From Piezodorus guildinii (Eukaryota; Arthropoda; Insecta; Hemiptera; Pentatomidae): a stretch of 64,000 bases of DNA. A program made the position numbers and the translations under genes. Below the pieces are notes generated by a model. It saw only the letters and a program-made list of their open reading frames with translations, did no database searches and was not told the DNA's origin. The stretch lies in NCBI GenBank assembly GCA_023052935.1, contig CM041297.1:86237021-86301020 (forward strand), in the 5' to 3' direction. Of the stretch, positions 23,611 to 36,900 are shown one piece after another (positions within the stretch are counted from its first letter, which is position 1; each line of letters begins with the position of its first letter).

Positions 23611-23672
23611 GTCCTAAGATGATAAGACAAAACACATGTTTCCTCACAGTTTTTGCTGTTGTACTTCTTCAG
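23611..23672 (+). CDS. LPMO exon 1: signal peptide
   Basis: The coding part is 23619-23672: 18 codons ending in phase 0, with donor CAG|GTAAAA. It encodes Met1 to Gln18 (MIRQNTCFLTVFAVVLLQ). An acceptor-like ATTTAATGTTGCAG ends at 23610, only 8 nt before the ATG, so an upstream non-coding exon is likely. The start was chosen because it gives a complete signal peptide with the next exon. No ATG lies between the acceptor and this one. Confidence 0.85.
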
Positions 23673-24864
23673 GTAAAAAAATAATATTCCCTATCAAACT
23701 ATTATGTATCCGATATATTAAGCAAGTCTTGAATTATCAAAAATTGAAAATGTTTATATAAATAATAATTATTGTTGGATTAACTATTTTGTTTATCCAA
23801 CAATACAAATTTGAGTTTAAAATCTTAATGTACACTAATGGAGTAGACAAACCATTATCAAACTAGTACTCACCAATGCCTAGGTAATCTGATCCTATAA
23901 AAACTGTAGTTTGAAACATTAAAGTTTTAAGAGATGTGTCAAAACTCAGAAATCCCTACTATTACACCAGCCTTAGCAGGAGTATCTCAAGGGTCAATTC
24001 TCGCTGTACCATTTTACATAATATCCACACACGTCAAGCCAATGAACTCTGAAACTCTGACAGCGACGTTTGCAGATATCATAACAAAACATCTCAATCT
24101 TATGCAAGCCTCATTAAAACATTAACACTTGCAACCTTTGGATTTAACCATTCAATTTAACCAAGAAAATCCCAAAATATTACTTTCATTCTTCGACCTA
24201 CCCTGTTGTCTATCTTGATAATAACCAGATTCTACAGAGAGACACAATAAGATATCTCGGCTTGACATTCGCCGAAGAATGAGAGGGGCCTACACATCAG
24301 GAACAGACAGATAACGCTTAAAAAAATACTAAAACTTTCAACTCACTACCCTCAGGACGTTAAAAATTAAGACTTAAACATAAATTGAACACTTCCACTT
24401 AGTTACTGAAGCCCTTTTGGACGTACGCGTCACAGATATATGGGATAGCGTAAAAGACAAACATACGTAAAATTCAAACTTTTCAAACCAAAACTTTCAG
24501 AAAGATAACTCATCCTCCATGGTATGTTAGCAACATTACTCCAAGTACAGACCTTCACATTCCAACAGTCAACATACAGACTCGGATCCACTACAAACGT
24601 TTTCACGAAAACTTACACGGACTTAAATACAAAACATGGCCACTGCCACCATGCCTCAGAACACTCGCAGAAGGCTGAATAGAAGTTGGATGGGAGACCT
24701 CCTTACATAAATCCGTAGTAGGAGTCAGGCCCAGGAAGAGGTGCCGCTGGGCATCCTCTCTTCTTCATGCCTGTCACACCACCACATCAAATCTTATCCC
24801 ATGATAGTGACTGATTGTCAACGCATATGAATACAAAAGTATTAAAATAAAACAAACAAAAAAT

Positions 24865-24902
<38 letters not shown>

Positions 24903-27900
24903 AATGTTGAGAATATTTAGGTTCCATCTTGGGATCTATCAGATAAACGTGAAAATGGACAAAGAAAGGCTTAAACGAAAATCTCCGATCTTCCTATTTT
25001 GGGATAATTCAGAGATTCAAATGGCTGCTTCTAGTGAATCAGATGGTCGTATGAATCAGAGAAGATAGTCCAGTAGACTATGGAATTCAATATGCGAATC
25101 AGACCATGTGGAAGATATAAGAACTCGGTTCATAAGACTTGAGGATGTTTGGAGTGTCTTTTAGACTTGCCGCTCAGTTAAGATGGCTTGGACAGCTCCT
25201 GGAGGCCAGTAATGCCGAGAGTTAATTGATTTATTTAGATATAAAGTTAATAGATAATTGATTTATTTAGAGGACATAGCCTTTGAAGATGATCATTGCA
25301 ATAAGACCAACAACTTTATCGGATCCAAAAATAAAAGGTAAAGAAAGAATTTTAAATAGATAGATGTGTCAGAAAAGACTTAGGTTATTGCTCATTGTTT
25401 CTCACAGTAGAGACGTAATGTACTTCATTCGAAGTAATAAGACTTAGAATACTTTTCTTCTTTTTTTTAATACATCATCAATCGATCAAGTGACAAAACA
25501 CAGTGTCCACAATAGATCGATCAGCGATTACAATGTATACAATGCCCAGTGACCGATGAGGCGTAGGCTTTGAGCCTCTGATTGCATCAATGCAGCCACA
25601 GAGGGTCAATCACAGGCTCCGTTAGTGATTGTGCCTCACTATTGATATTATTGATAAATTAAGGGAGACAATGCGGGTTATCTTCGCAGGGGTGGTCCCC
25701 TCTTCCAATGAGAGATGGAGTAGGCGTTCTGTGTCTTATCTTTCTCATGCCATCTTCGCCAATTCTCCAGATCAGCTGACTTTCCAATAGACCATTTCAT
25801 ATTTCGAGATGCAGGATTTTTACATAATGAAAGTTTACTCTCCTTTACAAAAAACACAAAAAGTCTTATTTAACAAGCCCAATAAACGTGTTTAGATATG
25901 GCCATAAATTAATAGTTTTATGATGAATCATAGTTCTCTAGTGACTTCGATATCGGTTGTATCAAAATATTTTATTGAACTAAAAAATAAGAATTTATTT
26001 TTACTTTCACTCGCCTATATATGAAATATATTATAATAAGTATTGCGTTCGTGAAAATTTTCGAATTCCAGTGTTCACCGGAAATACACGTTTTAGTAAA
26101 AATGACCAAGGTCTGTGTTTCTCTGTGTGTGGTAGGTCTAGGACGAAAACGAAAAGTCTTACAATACTGAAATTAAATATTTAAGACAACAATACGCCCG
26201 AGACGTTACAGCAACTTTTTCATCAAAATCAGCTTAGAATAAAAGCTACTTTATACATTTATACATGCATTTAGCACTTTTTTACGATTTTCTCAAAAAC
26301 GGCTCTAACGATTTAGATTAAACTCGCTATATCGATGTAACATTTAATGGGCTTTAATATCATGTAGGTTTTATTACGATTGAAATGGTCTAACAGGGCT
26401 TAAATGCCGATAAATTAAATTTTCTTCCTCTTAGGTACCTTAAATTTTGTAGAATCTATAACAACAACTACATCATCTATTTAGTACAGAAAAAAAAAGA
26501 TAAATATATAATTTAAACGTATACGATATCCAACTAGAAGATAAAATAATAAATTTTGGTGTTTATGAATATGTAAACAATAATATTACGTTGGAAAGTT
26601 AAAGATTTTAGAAAAGTTATTATCTTACACAAAAAATTGTAAATCGTTAATAAAGAGTGATGAAAAGTCGATAGACGTAAATGCTTACCGTAGAGAATAA
26701 ATAAATAGATTATTTAATAAAACACATGTTTCTATTGAAATTCAATGCAATTAATTCTTTGACAATTTATTTTTCTCTTTAAGTGTATTTAAAAATTCTA
26801 AAACTATTTATATTGATTTTAATAAACAAGGTAAGCAAAAGTTGTGTGTTTCCTCACTAGATTAGTATATAGGGAGTTTGTTTTATTCATTTAACGTCAC
26901 ATAATGTTAATGTGAGTAATCTGACGATGCTACAGTGTGAGTCCTAATTTTTTTTCTATCCAGGTTTTATAAGGATATTATATAAGGTTATTTATATTTA
27001 TAAGGTTTTATAGGAACCTTTAACGATTACCAAACATCGCTTTCCTTATACATTTTTTGTGCTGTCTACATTTGATACGACCCGGCGCAAATTTATGTCT
27101 CTCAATCTGTCCTCTAGCTCCTTGGTCAAGGAAGCACGCCTAGAGATGGGCAAATACTCCCAAAAAATTACGAGTACTGTACTCAAATAATCAACCAGCT
27201 AAAGTACAAAGTATACTTTCTACTAATTTTGTAGCAGTCGCAGGGTGGCTAGCATAACAGCCTTCTATGCCAAAGGTCACGGGTTTTCAAGTGATCCTAG
27301 GATTTTTTAATGGGAGTAAAAAATTCTTAGTTATGCCGTCCTTCGGAGGAGACGTAAAAAGGTCTGTGCGATGTCAGGTACTCGTTTAAAATCCCTATCA
27401 TAATTAAACCTTGACAGGCAAAATTTAGGAGCGGGAGTATTCTAGCAACTTCCGATCAGCCACAGTGACATAAAGTGATATTAAATAAACAAACAACCTA
27501 ATTTTCAGGTCTGATAATAATTTGTTTAGGCCTTTTTTTTCCCCTTATTTTTCAAATTACCACATTTGTGCAACTGCAGGGTGTCGTAAATTTTGCCTAT
27601 TTAGGCTTAATTAGGATAGGGTTCTTTAAATAGAGTCAGAAATCTCACAGGATCGGGTCTAACATTTTACGTTCCCTCCGAAGGTCGGTAAAACCAAGGA
27701 TTTTTTACTCCCATTAAAAAATACCAGAGCCATCTCTGGTGTTCGCTAAGCATTACACCACAGGCGGCCCCCATATAGGGAGATCCTCCCGATTAAACTA
27801 ATATTTTCCATAACGGAGCAGGGTGGTTTAATTTGTTTATTCATTTAACACTCCTGTGGCTAATCAGAAGATGCTACAGTGTGAGTTATAAATTCTTCCT

Positions 27901-30900
27901 ATTGTGGGTTTATCAATGTAGGGATCTTTAACGCGTACCTGACATCACAAAGGCTTGGAAAAATCTTTTTAACGTCCCCTCGGAAGAACGTAGATACCAA
28001 GGGTTTTTTGCTACTAAAAATCCTAAGACCACCTGTCAGGTTTGAACCCGCGACCTTAGATTTGAAGGCTGCTATGCTAGCCTTTATACCACTTGGCCAC
28101 TTGTGATATGACCTTGAAGTGGTCTAGTGGATAGAGCACTAGACAATTGTTCTTCGGGTCCCGTGTTCGATCCCGGCTTAGCAGAATTATTTATTCTGTT
28201 ATTTTATCCTGGAGGAACCGTAGGGTAGAGATAGACTAAGATTTTTTCGAAGGAGTCGAGTGGTACTAAACAACCAAGAGAATTCTCTGAAGGGGTTATT
28301 ATATATTGGTAAGTATCAAATAGGATTAAAACATTTACAGTTCGTTTAAATCTTGAATTTGATAACACTTTTTTTTTTTCTTTTTATACCCTATTATTTT
28401 TTACACTATGAAAAGAGATATGTGGAAATAAACGAAAAATGAAAAATCCTTCAGCAAAGCCAAGGGGCACTATTAGTTTCAAGCTTTAGTAGTGTTAACT
28501 TACTGCTTCAACAATAAGATTAAAGATCTGCAGCGATAAGTTTCCGGAAGGTGTGCGTCCTTGACCAAAGACCTAGCGGACCCATTGAGAGTCATAAATT
28601 GCCGCAAGGTGGTATCAAATGCAGACACCACGAAAAAGGAATAACGATGGCCTTTGATTGGGCCTAAACCAGAGCTCCCTATTACGGCCACACCCTCCGC
28701 GGATTCTCTGTTATCAAGCACGCAACAATTTAAGAACGTCCTTCCTCAAACCGAATGAAGAAAGCGCGGGTAGGCCCTGCCCAGTCACGAAGGATGAATT
28801 GACCTCTTCATTCTTGTCTGGCCGCCCTGATGAGCGATGATGAAGGACACTGTCTGAAGGATATCATCCAGATGTTGTACAGGCATTATATCAGGAAGCC
28901 GATTGGGGGTGTGGAGTTGCATGTGATGACCTTAAACGGAACATGATCATTGCTTATATTAATCTAGCAAAAAACACTGATTCTTCATCAAGTCCATACT
29001 TGGTAGATACATCAAATATTATCAGGAAATAAATCCTAATCATGATATACACATTTCATAAAGATGAAAACTGTTGATCCACTTGTCTCTCTTTGATTTC
29101 ATTCGTAACGACTTGTTCAGCCGAGGTTTCATTCACAGAACTGTTTTATTAAGTCATCTATAGATTTAGGAAAAAAAAAAAATTAATAAAAGACTTAATA
29201 ATAAAACTCTGGTGCGGGAAACGTACGATTTTCATTTACCTACATTATTATAATTAATTTAACAACTTTTAAATAAAGTTAGAGTTGAAAAAAGGTTAAA
29301 GAATTACATTAAGATTCGGAAACATGCGTTTCAGATTAAATATTCTAATATCTACAACAATCACTTAGATATTACAGCTTTCATTTTACACCTTTTCACC
29401 ATTTTCTCAAATACGGCTCTAACGATTTTTATTAAACTAGCTGTATCGATTTAAACTTAAATGGGCATTAATCCATGCAGATTTTATTCTGATTGAAATA
29501 GTCTAAATGGGCTTATATGCCGATATTTTGAAGTTTTTACCTCTTTAGTACCTTTAATTTTGTAGATTCGAAAAAAAAAAAGTCGATATCATCTTGTTTG
29601 CATTGATAAACATACAGGTTGAACGAAATGAATTATCAAATAAAGAAGAAAAGAACAAAACTAATTTCTAGGTTTTTTTTTTTTAAATAATAGTAGGATA
29701 TAGTAGTAGTAGCAAGATTATATATGTATAATACACTGTTTTTTTTAAATGCTTCCTCATAAATGTAATCTAATACAGGAAAACCCTATGAGAGAGATGG
29801 GACAATGAAGCGAAGATCTTAAACTACTTAGGAAACAGTTGAAAAAAAAAAAGATATTATAAATGCAAGTTAGATGCTTAAGTATGACGTTAGAGGCCAA
29901 GGATTAAACTGAATAAGGATAAATGAAAAATGATTATTTATATCTTTAATAAATCTTAGGACCTTTCCGAGAAATACCTCAACAACTTCATTGAGTTTCG
30001 AAATTATTTAAATAAAACAGCCCTGTCTCGCAATTCATCACGAAATTACTTCACTAAATGGACCTAAGTAATGTTTTAAGGTTGTGACCTTTCATAAGTA
30101 ATACATTAAATGCAGTTAAATTAACCGGGAACTGGGCAGTTTTCGGTAGCCCACGTAACAAAATGCCAAGGCTGGGTCAGAACCTCATCCATTGCGTGCG
30201 GCCAAATGTTTTGATTTGGAACTTTTTCTAATTTACAAGTCCAATTATAATAAGGAGATAACATTTATGGACTAATGACTGTTATTCTGATTGCATTTCT
30301 TAAAACGATGGAAAGGTTAGGTAGATATATGAATAATTTCTGAGAAGCTTTCAAAAATGTTAAAATATATTTGATTCCTTTATGAGTTTTAAAATAGTGC
30401 CATGATGCAATAACTGATGGATTCGGGACCGATTAATTATTATAATTTATACGACCAAAGGTTACCTGGACCAAAAATATTTAATATTTTTTTTATCAAC
30501 TTCATACAGTGGTAAAAGTGGCTGATTATGTGAACTGAAGGCAATCTCCCAATTTCCATTGAATAATGGTTGCTATCTATGGGACATTAGGTTAGTTCAA
30601 AAAATGATGTGATGGGCTATTTTTAAGTAATCTGTAAACATCATTGACCTTTAAAGTTATGATAAAACAAATTTGTATATTTACTACTTAACTATTGCAT
30701 TAATTTTTAAGACCCTTTTTGCTTGTCAAAGAAGAATTACAAGCTGAGCAAGTTAGAAGCCTACAGATAGAGTAAATAATGCCATTATTAGGCTAAAAGG
30801 TTAAATTTTAAAGAAATTGACTATTTATTTTCATTATTCTTGGAAGAATGGGAAACATTTAGTAAATTTTATAAGAAAATTTTATTTAATTTCTGAATAT

Positions 30901-33900
30901 GTAATTTTTTGTTGAGTATGCTTAATGAACACAAATTTAAGAAGAACAATAATTTAATAAACCATCTTTTGATTGATCATATATAATTGGTGGATAAATG
31001 GGGGAGAAGGAGGAGTTCTTCATCTCAAAATGATCAACAAATAAAAAAATAAAAAAAATTATTAAGATTAAGAATAGAATCAAAGCAGATAACTTAAGGA
31101 TCCTTTGCCTTGCATTCGCTGATGACCTGATCTTACTTTCATGCAGTAGTTCACAGCAAACACTTTACTCAATAGCTGCGAAAACAGGACTGCTAGTCAA
31201 CATTGGCAAGACTAAATCCATGACCAATTTAAAGATGTCCCTAAAATCATGAAAGTCAGTGATACTAAACATATCAAGAGACTAAAATCAGCAAAATACC
31301 TTGGAGACTAGATTTCAGAAGACTTAGGTAAAAAGTGGCTCTCAAACGAAGGAAAATCGGATTAAACATGGCAAAAACCACAAATGTCAAACTGAGACAC
31401 TATAATGTTGTTGTCAGATCAGCAATCCTCTACGCCGCTGAGTTTTTATCTCTAACAAAGAAGATACCTTTAAGAGCACTCAATGTAAAAGAAGGGAAAT
31501 TCTTGCAAAGAATTGTGGGACCAAGAATCTTTGCAGATGGAAGGTGATGGTATAAACCAAATTGCAAAATCTACCAACACCTGGAAAACCTCACAGATGC
31601 CATCAGAAGGAGACATTAGGCTTTTTACAGTCATCTGTACAGAATGGACCGTGGTCCTTAGATGCCCCAAACGAAAAAAAATAAAAATTATAATAAAAAA
31701 ATACTATAAGATAAACTAAATACCTAATAGTACCAATTACTATTGTGATATAACCCTTTCCCCCCTTTTAAGCTCTCTAAAACGAAAAGTTTCCTTCCAA
31801 TTTACCCCCCTTTCTCCACAAAAATAAATAAATAAAAACACTAGATCCACCTCTATCATTGATTGAATTACAAGATTATTCTAGTTAGGAGTATATATTG
31901 TTACTTATTAGATAAAGATAACAATAGTTATTCAACATTTTAAGTTTGGGTTATACTATTTTATTTCTTGAAAAATAGCAAACAAAAAATAAATTAAACA
32001 CAGCTACAACTCAAAAAGGGTCCTGAGTTCATCACATAACTTAATTTATGTACTGTTTTTAAGCTAATAGTAATAAAAGCAGGTGCTTTGGCTCACACTG
32101 AGCACAACCACCAGGTTTTCTTAAACAATAAGAACGGTCATTTTAGAGAGTCTCTGCAGAACATCCCAACCACAGGGTTGACTGATGAGCATTATCAAAC
32201 TAAAAACATGGAACTTAATTGCTCAGTCCATACCCAGCTACTTTTAGAAAAATTCCAAAATATACAGAATAAAGTGCTAATTTTTTTTTAACAAGTGTTG
32301 AATATAACCAAGCATAACACCATAGAGTCTTCTGATAAAGAACAATCATTGAGGTAAAGACGGAGAAACATCAATTCAGGAGTTAATTGGACCTCAATGT
32401 GGATAATGCAGAAAATGATTTTTTTATCTACCAATGTTCTTTTTGGTTTCTGAATTTCCGTCTTCCTCCAGTTACCCCTAGCGCTTTCATATCTTGTTGA
32501 GCATCATGTAATCAATATCTGCATGCAAAAATACTTACTTAGTGTCATAAGGTCAGGCCTTCTCATCACATCATTAACGGGACCCTTTGGACTTTATCGT
32601 ATAACAAATACAATTCAGTGCTAGTCTGAGGTTTTCATAATCTTATGATTTTAGCAAAAATTGACACTAAAGTTTTTCTTAAAACTTTCTGTTTGAATAT
32701 TTTAAGTTGGTCTCTTAATACAGCAGTGAATCTTACCATAATCTTTATTTTCACAATATACACAAGAAATATAAATTAATTTCCCAAACAAATCATGATT
32801 AAGGACTGGCCTAATAAACCTGTTGAACTACTTTTAATTGTATAACTGACTTTAATATTTAAGTATTTTTGAATGCTATTTTTTTTTTTTTTCTCTACAT
32901 TGAGATAACTAAAAATGATAAAACCATTTTTGTTAGGTGGTCCGTGAATCAGAGAGCCATGGTAGACTCATGGACCCTCCAGCAAGAAACAGTATGTGGA
33001 GGTTTGGCTTCCCGACTCCAGTCAACTACAACGACAATGAGCTCTACTGCGGAGGATACTCAGGTTCCTTCATATTTATTTTTTTGTGTTACTATGTATA
33101 GGGGAGCCCGTGGCTGAGTGGCTAGCGCGCTAGTCTCTCATGCTACAGGTTCTGAGTTCGAATCCCAGTCCCGGCGGGGCTATTATAAGGATGTAAAAAA
33201 ATGGGGATTCACTCACAACCTAGAAGAAGAAGACTATATATGCCATATTTTTAATTTATCAATAAGATTTATGTGATATCCATAAAATGAAAGTAATAAA
33301 GTGAAAATTTAGAAAAAGAGGTATATAATTTATATATCAAGTTAGTTAAATATCATATGAAACACAAGTGTCTGAAAGTATGAAAATATAAATTTGCATT
33401 TAGAATAATAGAGAGAAACACACTGAACCAAATCATTCATTTAGGATGAAAATATAATTTAAAATGAAAAAATAATTAACTAATTATTAGGAAATTAAGA
33501 AAAAAAGGAATGAGAAGTCATTAAACCAGTTAATATAAAGCAAAAGAAGAAAAGGACCACTAAGCTAAAGAATAGACTGAGTTATTTCTATATTAGAAAA
33601 CTAGTTTGATAATACTAGTAGTATTAATGGACCCTTTGAGAATTACTGGAAGGAATTAGTTCGGGTGGCAGTCAATAAATAAAACAACTAAATATTTTCA
33701 GCTATTGAGTTCTTTTAATTACTGACCACCATCCGGACTAATTCCTTCCAGTAAATTATAAAAAATATTATATTATAATATTATATTATATTATTATAAT
33801 TTTCTTTTTTTATAGATATCATAGATATTGCTATTTACAAAAATTCTCTAACTTTTAACAGAAGTTGAATTCTCATGGTGTGTCATTTCACAGGTTTTTA

Positions 33901-36900
33901 TTTAGGGTGAAACACCAGCAAATATCAATTTTGAGCACCAAAGAATTTAATGAATTATCTGGCTCTCCCTTAGTGTTAGTGTTTCTGAAATTAAAGCCAA
34001 AGTAGTTTTGTTTAATTTAGGTTTAATGGGTTTGCTTTCTTGTTTTGTTTTTAAATATCAAAATTATATATTTTTTTAAATAGCTGTTTATAAGTATTAG
34101 AGTAAAAAGAATAGAAATACTATTTATACGAACCTTACTGAGCTACAACATTTTCCTTTATTGCTTACACAGGATCAAACTTTCTTGATATTCACATACA
34201 TAATGGTCATAAACAAAGCTACATCCATTAAATATAATTTATCCAGTCATGATCTCCATCATTCCCCACTATCCCCTACATTTTTAAAAATTTAAATCAA
34301 CAAATTTTTCCTTTTCATCTATAACTCCCATTATTATATCTATCCAAAAGGTTTTCAAATTCTCAAATTGCCTTTTCCACCTTCTGATCTGTTTGTTTAT
34401 TTATTTAACGTCACTTTATGCTACTATGGCTAATCGGACGAATACCTTCTGATCTATTGTTAGCCTTAATTTAATTATTTACTGAATAGCTGATAATGTG
34501 CTGATGTTGAGTGGGAATGAGACTGGTATTGGTATAGGTTATATGTTGGTAATTGATTCCAACTACCCTCTTCAGACTGTTTTTCATATTATAACATTAT
34601 TCTTTGAAACTCTTTAATTTACGTTATTGGTAAAACCTGTTGAACTCTACGAGTTCTTTTAGAAAACCGATTACTCTCTTTGTACCTTCTATACCCTAAA
34701 AGGCCTAAATTGCCCTTTTTACTTTCAGGTATCCTCTAACCTTTCAATACCTTTTATCATAATAATAATTTGTCTTTATTGATATGAATATACAAAAAAA
34801 AAAAAAAAAATCTTTTTAATTTACGGGGAATAATGTATTGCCCCCCATTGGGAGAGTATAGTATTTTGAACAAAAACTAGCTGAACCTTAAAACAGAGTT
34901 GCTAACACTTAGTTTTCCATAATTTCCTGCCTCTTGCAAATCTCAACAATAATGAACTAGTTTTGGTTAGTTCGTAGGCCGAGTGCTTGCCTTGTGGACC
35001 TCTGTGCCACTTTCTGTCCTCTGCAGCTCTCGTGCCCAAGTCCACATCATTTTTCTTGCATAACTGATGCAGTCGAAAATCCTGGTTGGCTTCCCTAATT
35101 GGATCGAGTTGTCTTTGGTCCTTAGAGAGACCCCTAGCATAATTCGCTCCATTATTCATTGACAGACATGCATCTTTCTCCTCTCAAAGTTCTTGGCCAT
35201 TGACTATGTCTGCCACCTATCGGTTTTTACTGGAATAATCAGCTGTTAAAGATGATTTATTTTCCTTTATTGCTTGCCAAACTTTGAAAATAAATTTAAG
35301 ATTTCAAAACTTCTTCCATGCCTTACCTATTTTGGTTTCAATCTCCTTTTCATTCATATTGAAGAACAATACTGTATGCCAAAGGTAGTTAACTTTGTCA
35401 GAATTTTTCTTTTAAAGATACATTATATGCTTCATCAAAAGAAAGTTTTTAATGTTATAATATGCTTATTTTTAAAATAATATTCTTTTAAGAAAAAATC
35501 AATTAAAACAATATTTACTCATTATAACTCATTTACTCTCAGGGTATGGTATGGGTTCTTGACAATCAGGCACATACTCTTTTATATAACTTTTTTAATC
35601 ACAATAATAACTTACAGAAATAACACAAACAATATGCAGGCAAACCAAGATCCATCATATTCAGCAGCAGCCCCTCCCTCACTCTCCAAGTCCCCAGTCA
35701 AAACTGAAAACAAACAACCAAATAGGAGCTGTTTTTTTCAATTTAAATTTTACTTTTATCCTATAGTTAGCCTGCCTAAAACAATTATCAAATAATAAAT
35801 AAATAAATACTAAAATTATAAAAGATGGGTATATTACAATATATTTTTCCTCACTTGATCCAAGCCCCTAAGGAACTTATTCTTTTTTCATCATTTATTC
35901 CAGTACCCTTTAGGCTTAAAAGTCATTATTTTTCAATCATTTCTGGTATATGTATCTATGTATATATGTGTGTGTGTTTTTTGGCTGTTACCTACACATT
36001 TAATGTTTCAAAAGGGCTAAAGGTATTTAGACAATAAATCTTTTTTCATTCATTCACTTGTATCTATAATTTATAGATCAAAATATTCATTTCCAGGAAT
36101 GTTATTTTATCAAACAAATTAATAATTATTGTGAAGAATGTTTCTTTATTCATCGAAATGAATAGGTACCCATAAATTCTTCTGTATTTAATTACTTTAA
36201 AGAAACATTATTATAAGTTTTCAAATTTTTTATTCTTTTCTTAATTATTTTTCTTTTATTCTAAGGCACCAAAGCTCACATATAATGCTTGTGATGTTAT
36301 TACTTCTTGAGATTTATACCAAATTGAAGAAGGAATATATTATTATACTAATTATTATATAAAGGAAAAATTATTTAATAAATGAGATTATTTACCGCCA
36401 AACCATAATAAGTGAAAGACACTAACAATTGATATTTGATATCCGTATGATTTGTTGTAGTGCAGTGGGAACAGAATAAAGGGAAGTGTGGTGTTTGTGG
36501 CGATGCTTACAATCTAGAAACACCAAGACCTCATGAAGCAGGTGGGCAGTTCGCAAAGGGTGTATTGGAAGGAGGTACAGTGTTGGTCAGGTAAAGCAAA
36601 TCACAAATGTTAATACCCACCAATGAAAAAGGTGTCATAAATTAATTTTTATGACATACCAGATTTCTCTTGTATCGTTAATTAATCTATTTAAGTAAAT
36701 GATCATTAATCCTAAATACAAAACATTCGTATATTTTAAAATACCATTAATGACAAGTTATTTTTGTTTTGTTTTTTAATGCCTATCTTAAATGGAATTA
36801 CTAATAAGCTTGAATATTTTAAATGTATATTCATAGAAAGCTTAGAATTATATTTAAATTCCTGGATATTGTCATGGTAAAAATCTATAGCTGCTTTATT

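Larger units (their letters stand above)
23673..32936 (+). other. LPMO intron 1 (9.3 kb)
   Basis: This long intron separates the signal peptide from the catalytic domain. It contains a decayed Jockey (23935-24870), a family C repeat (26005-26870), a cluster of SINEs (26876-28320), an unassigned island (28445-28930) and a broken RT fragment (31030-31700). The stretches 24900-26000, 29610-31000 and 31720-32930 hold nothing I can name, apart from a possible decayed hammerhead-like motif near 32332. Confidence 0.75.
33064..36460 (+). other. LPMO intron 2
   Basis: It holds the tRNA-like unit, the 116-bp hairpin repeat and LINE and SINE scraps listed separately. The stretch 35240-36420 is AT-rich with small chance frames and nothing recognisable. 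Confidence 0.7.

Noticed and set aside
28500..28840. Overlapping open frames read as a real two-strand gene pair
   Set aside because: Neither frame has a known motif, a splice context or a length beyond what GC-richer DNA gives by chance; kept only as an unassigned island.
32869..33117. Plus-strand 82-codon frame across LPMO exon 2
   Set aside because: It uses a different frame from the HGRLMDPP reading, lacks any domain and runs through the splice sites.
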